DNA from: Streptomyces sp. NBC_00448
Lineage (GTDB): Bacteria > Actinomycetota > Actinomycetes > Streptomycetales > Streptomycetaceae
NCBI RefSeq assembly: GCF_036014115.1
Contig: NZ_CP107913.1
Span: forward strand, 6,689,501-6,753,500
Direction of reading: 5' to 3'
Length of the DNA stretch: 64,000 bases
Part shown: in pieces, positions 42,360-51,497 of the stretch
Position numbering within the stretch: position 1 is the first letter of the stretch
Layout: the number at the start of each line of letters is the position of its first letter
The notes under the pieces: model-generated
The model's database searches: none
Seen by the model: the letters and a program-made list of their open reading frames with translations, nothing else
What the model was told of the DNA's origin: nothing
Translations under genes and position numbers: made by a program

Positions 42360-42824
42360 TCACTCCTCGCCGGCCGGCCGGGCGGGGTCCTGGGCGGCGG
42401 GCAGCGCCGTGAAGACCCAGGTGCGGTAGGCCCAGAAGCGGAACGCGGTGGCCAGCGCGATCCCCGCGAACTTCCCGGCGCTGCTGCGCAGCGGGCTGCT
42501 CCAGCCGAGCCCCCGGGTCGCGCCGTAGAAGACGCCGTTCTCGATCACGACGCCGACCGCGCTGAAGGCGAGGAAGAGCGTGATCCGCCGCAGCCGGCGG
42601 CGCCGGTCGCAGTCGCGGTAGGTGAAGTAGCGGAAGCCGACGTAGTTGAAGGCGACGGCGGTCACGGTGGCGATCACGCCGGCCTGCACCACGAGCAGGG
42701 ACGCGTAGCGGCGCAGCAGGTTGTACACGCCCAGGTTGACGAAGATGCCGCTGACGCCCACCGCGCCGAACCTGGCGGCCTCCCGCGCCAGGCCGGCCAT
42801 CCTGCTCTGCGACGCGACGCTCAT
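42360..42824 (-). CDS. GtrA family membrane protein
   Basis: The 154-residue protein has four predicted helices and the GtrA pattern: FGAVGVSGIFVNLGVYNLLRR, VIATVTAVAFNYVGFRYFTYRD and FAGIALATAFRFWAYRTWVF. GtrA-type proteins flip or present polyprenyl-linked sugars for glycosyltransferases. The GT87-type glycosyltransferase gene lies 100 bp upstream on the same strand, a natural partner. The ATG at 42824 follows GGAAGGACCCC. Confidence 0.9.
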   Translation of the reverse strand: MSVASQSRMAGLAREAARFGAVGVSGIFVNLGVYNLLRRYASLLVVQAGVIATVTAVAFNYVGFRYFTYRDCDRRRRLRRITLFLAFSAVGVVIENGVFYGATRGLGWSSPLRSSAGKFAGIALATAFRFWAYRTWVFTALPAAQDPARPAGEE

Positions 42825-42924
42825 GGGGTCCTTCCGTCGTGCGGCCCGCCGGCCGGTGGTGGGGCTCGCCGGGCACGCCCCCGGCCGCCAGGACAAGGGG
42901 GACGTCCCGCACGCGGGCCGGCCG

Positions 42925-44154
42925 TCAGGGGTACACGGTGCTGGTTTCCGCCGGAGCGGTCGCGCGGGGCCGTACCGTGACGGCGGCGGCCGTGGCGAGG
43001 AAGGCGAGCCCGGCCAGCGGGTAGCTCGCGGCGAGCAGTATCTGGCCGGTGTTCTCGTGGAGCTCGGGCCGGCCGGCGCCGTGCGGGAGGGTCCACACGA
43101 CGTCGCAGCAGAAGACCACCACGCACGCCGCCGCGCCCAGGGACCAGCGCAGGCCGCGTCGACGCAGCGCCTCGTGGACGAGCAGGACCGTCATGGGCAC
43201 GTTCCACACCCAGTGGTGGGTCCAGGTGATCGGGCTGACCAGGAGCGTGGTGACACCGCAGGCCACCGCTCCCCACGCGGTGGCGTTCGGCACCCGGCCG
43301 GTCGCGGCCAGCGCCGCGACCGCGACGGCCGTGCCGCCGAGGGCGACCAGGACGGCGGCGGCCAGCCACAGGGACGTGGGGTGCACGGTGTGCTGCGCGC
43401 GGGCCACGACGCCGCGCACGGACTGGTTGGCGATGTTCACCGCGGAGCCCGACCGGTCGGGGGCGAAGGCGCAACTGGTCCAGTAGCGCAGCGAGTCGTG
43501 CGGCAGCACCGCGGCGGCCAGCAGCGTGACGCCGGCGAAGCTGCCGGTGGCGGTGAGGAAGCGGCGCCGCCAGGGGGTGCCGCGCCCGCGGGTGGCCGCG
43601 GCCGCCCCGGCCAGCACCACCAGGAACAGCAGCGGCGTGACCTTGATGGCCGCCGCCAGCCCGATGCCGATCCCGGCCCAGCGGTTGCCGGGCCGCCGGG
43701 TGAAGTCCCACAGCACGAGGCACACCAGGAGAATGTTGACCTGGCCGTAGCGGATGGTGGTCCAGACCGGTTCGCTCCACGGCGCACAGGCGGCCGTGCC
43801 CAGCACGGCGGCCGCGCCGGGGCGGCGGCGCAGCACCAGGCGCAGCGACAGTCCGGCGAGGACCACGGTCAGCAGCAGGTTCCCCGCGGTCGCCGCGGTG
43901 CGCATGTGGGCGACGTCGAGCCAGGTCAGCGGGACGAACAGCAGCCCGGCGAAGGGCGGGTAGGTCATCGGCAGCATCGCGGAGGTGGCGTGCATGGCGT
44001 ACAGGTCGCCGCCCTCGCGCACGGTCCGGCCCGCCGCGCGGTAGACCATGACGTCGATGAGCGAGACGTGCGTGACACGTTGCAGGACCCACACCGCGGC
44101 GAAGGACAGGACACAGAGGGCGGCGGCCCAGCCCACGCGCAGCCGGTGGCTCAT
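42925..44154 (-). CDS. GT87/DUF2029 polyprenyl-phosphate-dependent glycosyltransferase
   Basis: The 409-residue polytopic protein resembles GT87 alpha-mannosyl/arabinosyl transferases. Features include VMVYRAAGRTVREGGDLYA, MTYPPFAGLLFVPLTW, WTTIRYGQVNILLVCLVLWD, GIGIGLAAAIKVTPLLFLV and TWTHHWVWN. About ten transmembrane segments are expected. It would move a sugar from a polyprenyl-phosphate donor to an exported glycan or lipid. Acceptor unknown. It lies upstream of gtrA on the same strand, 100 bp away. Confidence 0.88.
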   Translation of the reverse strand: MSHRLRVGWAAALCVLSFAAVWVLQRVTHVSLIDVMVYRAAGRTVREGGDLYAMHATSAMLPMTYPPFAGLLFVPLTWLDVAHMRTAATAGNLLLTVVLAGLSLRLVLRRRPGAAAVLGTAACAPWSEPVWTTIRYGQVNILLVCLVLWDFTRRPGNRWAGIGIGLAAAIKVTPLLFLVVLAGAAAATRGRGTPWRRRFLTATGSFAGVTLLAAAVLPHDSLRYWTSCAFAPDRSGSAVNIANQSVRGVVARAQHTVHPTSLWLAAAVLVALGGTAVAVAALAATGRVPNATAWGAVACGVTTLLVSPITWTHHWVWNVPMTVLLVHEALRRRGLRWSLGAAACVVVFCCDVVWTLPHGAGRPELHENTGQILLAASYPLAGLAFLATAAAVTVRPRATAPAETSTVYP

Positions 44155-44620
44155 GAGCGCAACGCCCGCCTCTCGACGCCTCCCGCCAGCGGTACTGCTG
44201 ACGCCCCATCAGAATGGGATACGGAGCCGGTCACACGGCCGGGACGCCCCGTCCGCGGGCGCGCAGACACACGGGCAGTCGCCGACCGGATGGGTTGCGG
44301 CCGGCGGAACCCTGCCGGCACGAGGGCGGGCCGGACCCCCGGGCGGACCCGGACCGGGAGCCGGGTGGACCCGGCCGGACCCGGGCGGACCCGGCCGGAC
44401 CCGGGCGGACGGGCCGCGAGAACACGCCGCGCCCGCATCCCTCGCCGCACCCCCGCCCGTGCCCCACCCCGGGGCGGTGGCCTGCGGATTCGCGGCCCCG
44501 CCGGCCGCGAAAGCGGAGCACACTGGACAGTGGCGGGATTCCGGCCGTCGGGTGTGCCGGTCACCGCGGGAATGGGGCCGGTACGTCGGTGCCGGCTCCG
44601 TGGAGATGAGGTGAGCGGTT
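44155..44620. other. Divergent spacer with GC repeats
   Basis: This 466-bp region separates the GT87 gene (-) from htpX (+). It holds the tandem repeat at 44371-44410, and the htpX ribosome site GAGGTGA lies at its right end. No gene was found. Confidence 0.6.
44371..44410 (+). repeat. Two perfect 20-bp tandem units CCGGCCGGACCCGGGCGGAC
   Basis: The units at 44371-44390 and 44391-44410 are identical. Related GGACCCGG words extend the repeat to about 44334. They lie between divergent genes. Confidence 0.75.
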
Positions 44621-45523
44621 GTGCGCTCTCGTTTCGCGCCTGACTGGCGGCTCACGGTCCGGATGCTGACGGTGGTCTTCCTGTTGGGCCTGGTGTTCGT
44701 GGCGTTCATCGCCGTGCTCATCGCGCTGCTGAAGTCCGTGGTGGTCGTGGTGGTGATCGCGGCCGGTGTGCTGGCGGCGCAGTACTGGTTCTCCGACCGG
44801 ATCGCGCTGTTCGCGATGCACGCCCACGAGGTCACCCCGCAGGAGCAGCCCGAGCTGCACGGCGCGGTCGACCGGCTGTGCGCCCTCGCCGACATGCCGA
44901 AGCCGCAGGTGGCGGTCTCGGAGATGGACCTGCCGAACGCCTTCGCCACCGGGCGCAGCGCCGACCACGCGGTGATCTGCGTGACCACCGGCCTGCTGCG
45001 GCGCCTCGAACCGGGCGAGCTGGACGGCGTGCTCGCCCACGAGCTGTCCCACGTCGCGCACAAGGACGTCGCGGTGATCACCATCGCCTCGTTCCTGGGC
45101 GTGCTCGCGGGGCTGCTGGTGCGCTTCGCCTTCTACTCGGAACTGTTCGGCCGAGGCCGCCGCGACCAGAACACCCTGCTGCTGCTCACGATGATCATGG
45201 CGGTGTCCATCGTGGTGTACTCGCTGAGCTTCGTGCTGATCCGCGCGCTGTCCCGCTACCGCGAGCTGGCCGCCGACCGGAGTGCGGCCGAACTGACCGG
45301 CCGGCCCTCCGAACTGGCGTCCGCGCTGGTCAAGGTGAGCGGCACCATCGCCCGTATCCCCAGCGAGGACCTGCGCACCGCGCGAGCCTTCAACGCGTTC
45401 TTCTTCACCCCGGCGCTGAAGGAGGGCTCGCCCCTCGCGACCGTCTTCTCCACCCACCCGAGCCTGGAGCGCCGCCTGGAGGCCCTGGCGAAGCTCTCCG
45501 CCGAAATGGGCCTCCACGCCTGA
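44621..45523 (+). CDS. htpX: M48 family zinc metalloprotease HtpX
   Basis: The 300-residue membrane protease has two N-terminal helices (MLTVVFLLGLVFVAFIAVLI and a following Val-rich helix). HELSH is at 140-144 inside VLAHELSHVAHKDVAV, and Glu215 of SRYRELAADRSA is the third zinc ligand. HtpX degrades misfolded membrane proteins. The GTG at 44621 follows GAGGTGA. A terminator hairpin follows 17 bases after the stop codon, so it is monocistronic. Confidence 0.95.
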   Translation: MRSRFAPDWRLTVRMLTVVFLLGLVFVAFIAVLIALLKSVVVVVVIAAGVLAAQYWFSDRIALFAMHAHEVTPQEQPELHGAVDRLCALADMPKPQVAVSEMDLPNAFATGRSADHAVICVTTGLLRRLEPGELDGVLAHELSHVAHKDVAVITIASFLGVLAGLLVRFAFYSELFGRGRRDQNTLLLLTMIMAVSIVVYSLSFVLIRALSRYRELAADRSAAELTGRPSELASALVKVSGTIARIPSEDLRTARAFNAFFFTPALKEGSPLATVFSTHPSLERRLEALAKLSAEMGLHA

Positions 45524-45540
45524 GGGGCGCCCTTTTCCCG

Positions 45541-45573
45541 CCGGGTCCCCCCGCCTCCGGCGGGGGGACCCGG
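45541..45573 (+). terminator. Terminator hairpin after htpX
   Basis: A perfect 15-bp stem, CCGGGTCCCCCCGCC (45541-45555), with its complement (45559-45573) and a three-base loop, lies 17 bases after the htpX stop. No U-tract. Confidence 0.8.
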
Positions 45574-45692
45574 CGGGCGCTTAGATCCGGTCCCCATCTT
45601 TCGACACCGGCGCGCCCTTTGGCTCGCCGGTTACCACGGCGAACCGTTCTTCCGTAGCGGTGCCCGTGCGTGGGTGCGGCTCCCCGCGGACA

Positions 45693-45723
45693 ACGACCCC
45701 GGTGGCACCGCCACCGGGGTCGT
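45693..45723. promoter_or_regulatory. Perfect inverted repeat upstream of the APC permease
   Basis: ACGACCCCGGTGG (45693-45705) pairs with CCACCGGGGTCGT (45711-45723) over a five-base spacer. It lies about 50 bp before the permease start, after the htpX terminator. It could be an operator, an attenuator or a second terminator. Confidence 0.6.
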
Positions 45724-45771
45724 CCGCGCGGGAAGCGGGCCCGCATCGCGCCGTGGGTGACACTGAGTGAT

Positions 45772-48051
45772 GTGAAATCTGCACGTGGTGACGGTGATGG
45801 TGGTGGTGGCACGCCCGGTGCAAGGGGTGGTGTGCCCGGCCCGGCGGAGATGCTGCCCGGTCTCGACGAGGACCAGCTGCGGGTGCTGGGAGAGGTCGGG
45901 CAGGCGTGGGCCCGGGTGTCGGACGACGCGGACCTGCAGCGCCACGAGTTGCCGGTCGACCCCGACCTCGGCGGCTTCCCGTCGGCCGAGGAGATCGGCC
46001 CCGACCGCTTCGGCCGGATGGTCCGGGTGGCGACCCTGGGCACCGCCACGGCGCCGGAGGAGGCGGTGCCCTCCTCCGGTGCGGCCCGCGCCGCGTACCA
46101 GGTCCGGCACGCGCTGATCGGGGCGCCGCTGAAGAGCACCGCGGTCACGCGCGAGCGCATGCGCAAGCTGGTGGCGCTGCCGGTGCTCTCCGCCGACGCG
46201 CTGTCCTCCGTGGCGTACGGCCCCGAGGCCCTGCTCGCCGTGCTGGTGCTGGCCGGCACCGCCGGTCTCGGCTGGACCACGCCCATCGCGGCGGCCGTCG
46301 CGTTCCTGATGCTCGCGGTCGGGGTGTCCTACCGGCAGACGATCCGCGCGTATCCGCACGGCGGCGGCTCGTACATCGTGGCCGGTGACAACCTCGGCAG
46401 GGTGCCCGGCCTGGTGGCCGCGGCCGGGTTGATGACCGACTACATCCTCACCGTCGCGGTGTCGATCGCCTCCGGCGTCGCCGCCATCACCTCCGCGCTG
46501 CCGTCGCTGTCGCCGTACACCGTGCCGATCGGCGCGGGGGTGATCGCGCTGCTGCTGGTCGGGAACCTGCGCGGGCTGCGGCAGGCCGGCGCGCTGTTCG
46601 CCGCCCCGACCTACGCCTTCATCATCGCGATGTTCGTGCTGGTCGGGGTGGGCCTGTCCGACGCCGCCGGGCGCGACTTCCACGCCACGCCCACCCCGCA
46701 TCTGAACGCCACCGAGGGCGTCGGCGTGCTGCTGGTCATGCGCGCCTTCGCCTCCGGCTCCACGGCCATGACCGGCATCGAGGCGATCTCCAACGCGGTG
46801 CCGGCCTTCCAGCCGACCGAGTGGCGCAACGCCCGCACCACGCTGACCTGGATGATCTGCCTGCTGATCACGCTGTTCGCCGGGGTGACGGCGTTGGCCC
46901 GACTCGACGGCGTCGTGCCCCGCTCCGGCGAGACCGTGCTCTCCCAACTCGCCCACCGCAGCTTCGGGTCCGGGCCGATGTACGTCTTCACCCAGATCGC
47001 CACCGCCGCGGTCCTGCTGCTGGCCGCCAACACCGCGTACAACGACTTCCCCCGGGTGCTGTTCCTGCTGGCCCGCGACGGGCACGCGCCGCGGCTGTTC
47101 CTGCGGCTGGGCGACCGGCTCGCCTTCAGCAACGGCATCGGGGTGCTGTCGGTGGCCGCCGCGGTGGTCTTCGTCGCGTTCAGCGGCAACACCGCGTCGC
47201 TCATCCCGCTCTACGCGGTCGGGGTCTTCCTCGCCTTCACGCTGTCCCAGGCCGGGATGGTGCGCCACTGGTGGCGGCTGCGCGACCGGCACTGGCGCAA
47301 GAGCCTGTTCTTCAACGCGACCGGCTGCGTGCTGTCCGCGCTCGTCTTCGTCACCGCGGGGATCACCAAGTTCACCTCGGGCGCCTGGGTGGCCATCCTC
47401 GCCGTCGGGCTGTTCCTCCTGGTGACCACGCGCATCCACCACCACTACGAGGAGGTCCGCGCCGCGCTCCGGCTGCACCCGCAGGCGATCGAGGTCCCCG
47501 CGTCGCCCGAGTCCCCGCCCCACGAGGAGTGCGACCCCCCGGCGCCGCCGCCCGAGCCCCCGCCCCCGCCCGCGGCGTCCTCCGCCGTACCGGCCGGGCC
47601 GGGGCCGGCCGCGAACGGGACCGTCCGGGAGGACGAGGAGAGCCCCGAGGAGATCCGGAACCTGTCGATCGTGCCGATCTCCACGCTGGACCTGGCCGGG
47701 ATGCGGGCGCTCGCCTACGCCGCGTCCCTGCGCCAGCCCGTCCTCGCGCTGCACCTCAGCCCCGGTGAGGCGGAGGCCGACCGCTTCCGGGGGTACTGGC
47801 ACGTGTGGGGCGACCACCTGCCGCTGGAGGTGCTGGTCACGCCCTACCGGGCGACCGTGGCCCCGCTGGTCCACTACATCGAGGCGCTGCACGAGCAGCA
47901 GCCGCAGCTCACCCTCACCATCGTCGTCCCGGAGATCGTGACGCGGCGCCGGCGCTACCGCCTGCTGCACAGCCGGACCGCGAGCCGGCTCCAGCGGGCG
48001 TTGCGGACGCTGCCGAAGATCGTCGTCACCAACGTTCCGTACCACGTGTAG
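45772..48051 (+). CDS. APC-superfamily amino acid permease with Usp-like C-terminal domain
   Basis: The permease is about 759 residues long. After an acidic 110-residue N-terminus comes the APC core: VALPVLSADALSSVAYGPEALLAVL, SYRQTIRAYPHGGGSYIVAGDNLG, VLLVMRAFASGSTAMTGIEAISNAVPAF and DFPRVLFLLARDGHAPRLF, with about 12 helices. A Pro-rich linker leads to a C-terminal 130-residue universal-stress-like domain (NLSIVPISTLDLAGMRALAYAASL). Substrate may be an amino acid or potassium. The start is uncertain: GTGs at 45757 and 45772 and an ATG at 45850 are possible; none has a strong ribosome site. Confidence 0.85.
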   Translation: MKSARGDGDGGGGTPGARGGVPGPAEMLPGLDEDQLRVLGEVGQAWARVSDDADLQRHELPVDPDLGGFPSAEEIGPDRFGRMVRVATLGTATAPEEAVPSSGAARAAYQVRHALIGAPLKSTAVTRERMRKLVALPVLSADALSSVAYGPEALLAVLVLAGTAGLGWTTPIAAAVAFLMLAVGVSYRQTIRAYPHGGGSYIVAGDNLGRVPGLVAAAGLMTDYILTVAVSIASGVAAITSALPSLSPYTVPIGAGVIALLLVGNLRGLRQAGALFAAPTYAFIIAMFVLVGVGLSDAAGRDFHATPTPHLNATEGVGVLLVMRAFASGSTAMTGIEAISNAVPAFQPTEWRNARTTLTWMICLLITLFAGVTALARLDGVVPRSGETVLSQLAHRSFGSGPMYVFTQIATAAVLLLAANTAYNDFPRVLFLLARDGHAPRLFLRLGDRLAFSNGIGVLSVAAAVVFVAFSGNTASLIPLYAVGVFLAFTLSQAGMVRHWWRLRDRHWRKSLFFNATGCVLSALVFVTAGITKFTSGAWVAILAVGLFLLVTTRIHHHYEEVRAALRLHPQAIEVPASPESPPHEECDPPAPPPEPPPPPAASSAVPAGPGPAANGTVREDEESPEEIRNLSIVPISTLDLAGMRALAYAASLRQPVLALHLSPGEAEADRFRGYWHVWGDHLPLEVLVTPYRATVAPLVHYIEALHEQQPQLTLTIVVPEIVTRRRRYRLLHSRTASRLQRALRTLPKIVVTNVPYHV

Positions 48052-48156
48052 GCGCGGCGGTCCGGTGGGTGCCGTGCGCGGGGCGGGCCTCGCGGGTCGG
48101 GCGGCGCCCCCGTGGCCTGACGGTTCCGGCGGCGGCCCCGCCGTACCGTGTCTCGC

Positions 48157-49245
48157 GTGGTGAACAAAAGGGGCGGAGCGGAGGAAACGGTCGACTCCGG
48201 GGATGCCGACTCCGGTCCGGGGCGGGCCCGGCACCCGGTGTGGTGGGTGCTCTCCGCCGTGCTGATGGCCGCCGCCGTGGCGCTCGCGGTGGACCGGCGG
48301 CACGACCTGGTGGTGGCGCTGCACCAGATCGCGGTGGTCCGCCCGGCCCCGCTGGCACTGGCCGCCTTGTTCGAGGCGCTCTCCCTGACCTGCCTGGCGA
48401 CGTTGCAGTGGCGACTGCTGAAGCTGGGCGGGGCCCGGCTGCGGCTCGCCCTGATGGGCGCCATGGCCCTGGCGGCCAACGCCGTGGCCGGGACCCTGCC
48501 CGGCGGCGCGGCCTTCGCTGCCGCGTGGCTGTACGGGCAACTGCGCCGCCGCGGCGTGTCGCTGGCGCTCGCCGGGGCGGCACTCGCGGTCGCCGGCCTG
48601 ATGTCGGCCACCACCTTGTTCCTGCTGCTGGTGGTCGGCGTCCTGGCCAGCGGGAGGGCGGGGCCGAGCGGCCTGCGCACCGCCGTGCTCTGGCTGACCG
48701 CGGTCCTCGTGGTGCTCGCCGCCTTGGCCGCCCTCCTGCCCCGCTTCGCGTTCGTACGGCGGCGGGCGTGGCGGATCTGGCGCCGGGTCGGGGTCCGCTC
48801 CCGCCGGCTGTGGAACGTCGAGGACGGGCTGTACCGCCTCGCCCGGGAGGTCCGGGCGGTACGGCCGGGGGTGCGCCCGTGGCTGCCGCCGCTCACCCTG
48901 GCCCTGGGCAACTGGCTGCTCGACGCGGCCTGCCTCGTCGCGTGCGCGTGGGGACTGGGCGTCGCCGTGCCCTGGCGCGGGGTGCTCGTCGCGTACTCGC
49001 TCACCCAGATGTCGGGTGCGCTGCGGCTCACGCCCGGCGGGCTCGGCATCGTGGAGACCAGCCTCGCCGCGCTGCTGGTCTTCTACGGGCTGCACGCGGA
49101 CCAGGCGATCGCGGTGACCCTGCTGTACCGGATTCTGAGCTACTGGGCGCTCCAGCCGATCGGCTGGACGAGCTGGCTCGGCCTCACCTTCGCCGCGCGC
49201 CGCCGGGACGCGAGGACGGTGCGGGAGCGGCGGGCCCGGTCCTGA
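48157..49245 (+). CDS. YbhN/UPF0104-type integral membrane protein (LPG-synthase TM-domain fold)
   Basis: The 362-residue protein has about eight helices and the YbhN/AglD pattern: RPAPLALAALFEALSLTCLATLQWRLLKLGG, AANAVAGTLPGGAAFAAAWLYGQLRRRG, and QMSGALRLTPGGLGIVETSLAALLV. The RLTPGGLGIVE box is diagnostic. The fold is shared with the flippase half of MprF. Start choice: TACCGT (48144-48149) lies seven bases before the GTG at 48157, suggesting a leaderless message; GTGs at 48148 and 48160 are alternatives. Confidence 0.87.
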   Translation: MVNKRGGAEETVDSGDADSGPGRARHPVWWVLSAVLMAAAVALAVDRRHDLVVALHQIAVVRPAPLALAALFEALSLTCLATLQWRLLKLGGARLRLALMGAMALAANAVAGTLPGGAAFAAAWLYGQLRRRGVSLALAGAALAVAGLMSATTLFLLLVVGVLASGRAGPSGLRTAVLWLTAVLVVLAALAALLPRFAFVRRRAWRIWRRVGVRSRRLWNVEDGLYRLAREVRAVRPGVRPWLPPLTLALGNWLLDAACLVACAWGLGVAVPWRGVLVAYSLTQMSGALRLTPGGLGIVETSLAALLVFYGLHADQAIAVTLLYRILSYWALQPIGWTSWLGLTFAARRRDARTVRERRARS

Positions 49246-49402
49246 CCGTCCCCGGTCCTGACCGTCCGGGTCGTGGCCCCGTGGCCGCTCGGCCGACCAG
49301 CGGCGCGCCCCCGCAGTACCGTGGAAAGGGCGATACCGACTGCCGGTCGGCGCCAAACGACACGGTGGCGCCGGCGCAGGCCGGAAGCGAGGTACTCAGA
49401 CG

Positions 49403-49837
49403 ATGGAAGCCGACCGTATCGACCGCATGGTCTCCCAACTTCGCGCGCGAGACGTCATGGCCCATCGAACTGAGACCGGCGTGTACAGCTTCGGCATCCG
49501 CGTCGTCATCGGGGACGGAAGCGAGGCCGTGTGGACGCCCGGCGGAGCCGCCGGGCTCGACGCGCAGGTGATCAGGGACGGCGTGCTGGTCGGCTGTGTC
49601 CCGCACATCCCCGGGTCCGAGGGCTTCACCGACGAGCAGACGGTCGAGGCGATCGCCACGGCGCTGTACTCGGAGGAGGGGCTCTACCCGGCGGACCGCG
49701 CCGCCCCGCAGCCGCCGCCCGCCGCGGACAGCCCGACCGGGCCCGCGGCGCCGGGACCGGGCGGACGGCCGGGACCGGGAGCGGGTGGACCGCCGCGCCG
49801 GCCGTGGCTCCGGCACAAGCGCGACTTCCCGCGCTGA
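49403..49837 (+). CDS. Conserved hypothetical protein
   Basis: The 144-residue protein begins MEADRIDRMVSQLRARDVMA and has a compact predicted beta-rich body (GVYSFGIRVVIGDGSEAVWTPGGAAGLDAQVI, then VLVGCVPHIPGSEGFTDEQTVEAIATALYSEEGL). Residues 98-144 are Pro/Gly/Arg-rich and disordered. No family is recognised. The ATG follows GCGAGG by ten bases. The next gene is convergent. Codon use and the ribosome site support a real gene. Confidence 0.7.
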   Translation: MEADRIDRMVSQLRARDVMAHRTETGVYSFGIRVVIGDGSEAVWTPGGAAGLDAQVIRDGVLVGCVPHIPGSEGFTDEQTVEAIATALYSEEGLYPADRAAPQPPPAADSPTGPAAPGPGGRPGPGAGGPPRRPWLRHKRDFPR

Positions 49838-49906
49838 CGAGCCGACCCGCGGCCTGTCAACGCCAGGTCGTCGCGGCGGCTCGTCGCACCAGGCCGTGGG
49901 CCCTGC

Positions 49907-51058
49907 TCACATGAGGTCGGCGCCGTGCGAGGCCCCCGCCCCCTGCCCTTGCACCGTACGGGTGATCGCGAGCAGGGCCGCGTCGTCGGAGAGGCGGCCG
50001 CCGGTGTGGTGGAGCAGGTCCTGGCGCAGGTGCCGCAGCAGGGCCTCCGGGGTCAGGGCCGGAGGAAAGGTCGCCACGCGTTCGACGAGCGGGTAGAAGA
50101 TGCCCTGCCGGGAGCGGGCCTCGATCAGCCCGTCGGTGTAGAGCAGGAGCGTGTCGCCGTCGCCGTAGGAGATCTCGTCGGCGTGGACCCCGACGGCCGG
50201 CAGGAAGCCGGAGCCCAGCGGCGGCGAGGGGGCGGTGCAGCTGGTGGCGGTGACCTGGCCGTCGGAGCCGATCACGAGCGGGGCCGGGTGTCCGCAACTG
50301 GCCATCAGGACCGGACCGCTGTCGCCGTCGGGGAGTTCCAGCAGCAGCGCGGTGGTGAAGTGCTCGCCCGGGTCCTCCTGGCTCTCCGCGACCTCGTCCA
50401 TGTCCAGGCTGACCCGTGCCTCCAGGGCCTCCGCGAGTTCGGGCAGCGTGTCGCAGAACCGGGCGGTCTCCCGGAAGGCGCCGAGCACGGCCGACGCCTC
50501 CGCGATGGCGGGCAGCCCCTTGCCGCGGACGTCCCCGATGATCACGCGGCTGGTGGCGGGGCGTCTGCGGGTGACGGCGAAGAGGTCGCCGCCGATCTGC
50601 GTGTCGTCCTCGGCGGTGAGGTAGAGCCAGGCGATCCGCAGTGGCCCGACGTACTGCGGCGGTGGCCGCAGCAGGACCCGCTGGGCGGTCTCGGAGACGA
50701 GTCTGACCCGGCTCAGCTGCCTGCTGCGCCGGTCGCGGATGTAGCTGAAGAAGACCAGGAGCACGGAGAGCACGATCAGCGCGACCAGCTGCCACGCGCG
50801 GGCTACCGTGCCCGAGCCCTGGGTCACGAAGGCCACGAATGCCTGCGCGCCCACGGCCACGACGGCGATCGCCGCGGTGCGCCACGGCCCGGCGAACGAC
50901 GCGGTCAGCGCCGGCGCGACCACGAGCATGGGGCTGAGGAAGACGTCACTCGGCGACACCGCGTCCGCGACGGTGATGAGGACCACCAGGGCGAGCGGGA
51001 TGACGATCGCCAGCGGCGGCGTCCGTTCCGTCAGGTTGTCCAGCCGTCTGAGGTCCAT
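49907..51058 (-). CDS. Membrane PP2C-type (SpoIIE/RsbU-like) serine phosphatase
   Basis: The 383-residue protein has four or five N-terminal membrane helices (LAIVIPLALVVLITVADAV, LSPMLVVAPALTASFAG and following). A linker with RVRLVSETAQRVLLRPPP leads to the PP2C_SIG domain: QIGGDLFAVTRR, VIIGDVRGKGLPAIAEAS, LLYTDGLIEARSRQG and DDAALLAI. The Asp residues in IGGDLFA, IGDVRGKG and SDDAALL are the metal ligands. Such phosphatases activate anti-anti-sigma proteins of SigB/SigF-type factors; a sigma factor of that class is encoded at 32023. The ATG at 51058 lies shortly after TAAAAT and lacks a ribosome site, suggesting leaderless expression. Confidence 0.9.
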   Translation of the reverse strand: MDLRRLDNLTERTPPLAIVIPLALVVLITVADAVSPSDVFLSPMLVVAPALTASFAGPWRTAAIAVVAVGAQAFVAFVTQGSGTVARAWQLVALIVLSVLLVFFSYIRDRRSRQLSRVRLVSETAQRVLLRPPPQYVGPLRIAWLYLTAEDDTQIGGDLFAVTRRRPATSRVIIGDVRGKGLPAIAEASAVLGAFRETARFCDTLPELAEALEARVSLDMDEVAESQEDPGEHFTTALLLELPDGDSGPVLMASCGHPAPLVIGSDGQVTATSCTAPSPPLGSGFLPAVGVHADEISYGDGDTLLLYTDGLIEARSRQGIFYPLVERVATFPPALTPEALLRHLRQDLLHHTGGRLSDDAALLAITRTVQGQGAGASHGADLM

Positions 51059-51244
51059 ACCGGAAATTTTATGATGTTTGCTCACCAAGAGGACGAACGG
51101 CGCCTTTTCCGGCCGACCCCCGGCGGGTGCGTGCCCGCAGCCCTGCTCCCGGGCCCGCCCGCCCCGGCGGCGGGGCCATCCGGGGCCGGGGCCCCGCATG
51201 ATCCCCCCGGGCAGGGGCAGGCGCTTCCTCGGAGGCTGATCGCC

Positions 51245-51415
51245 ATGGGACCGTTGCTCGTCGTTCTTCTGCTCGTGCTGATCTTCTTCGGCGTGGGATT
51301 CGCCATCCACCTGCTGTGGTGGGTCGCCGTCGTGGCGCTTGTGGTGTGGCTGCTGGGATTCCTGGTGCGCGGCACCCACTCCAGCGGCAGCCGGAACCGC
51401 TGGTACCGCTGGTAG
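51245..51415 (+). CDS. Small hydrophobic membrane protein
   Basis: The 56-residue protein is almost wholly two membrane helices (LLVVLLLVLIFFGVGFAIH and LLWWVAVVALVVWLLGFLV) with a basic GTHSSGSRNRWYRW tail. It matches the small hydrophobic proteins found across streptomycetes and related to stress-induced membrane peptides. The ATG at 51245 is preceded by GGAGG at nine bases. It is divergent from the phosphatase gene. Confidence 0.85.
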   Translation: MGPLLVVLLLVLIFFGVGFAIHLLWWVAVVALVVWLLGFLVRGTHSSGSRNRWYRW

Positions 51416-51497
51416 CGCCACCCACCCGACCGAACCGGCGGGCGCCACCCCACCCCCCCCCAGGGGGCCGGGGCGGCGCCCGCCTCGCGTTGCCGGG

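Noticed and set aside
45631..49356. Minus-strand open frame of about 1240 codons across the APC permease and YbhN genes
   Set aside because: Gln/Arg/His-rich with no family motif; it mirrors two well-supported plus-strand genes and is a high-GC shadow.
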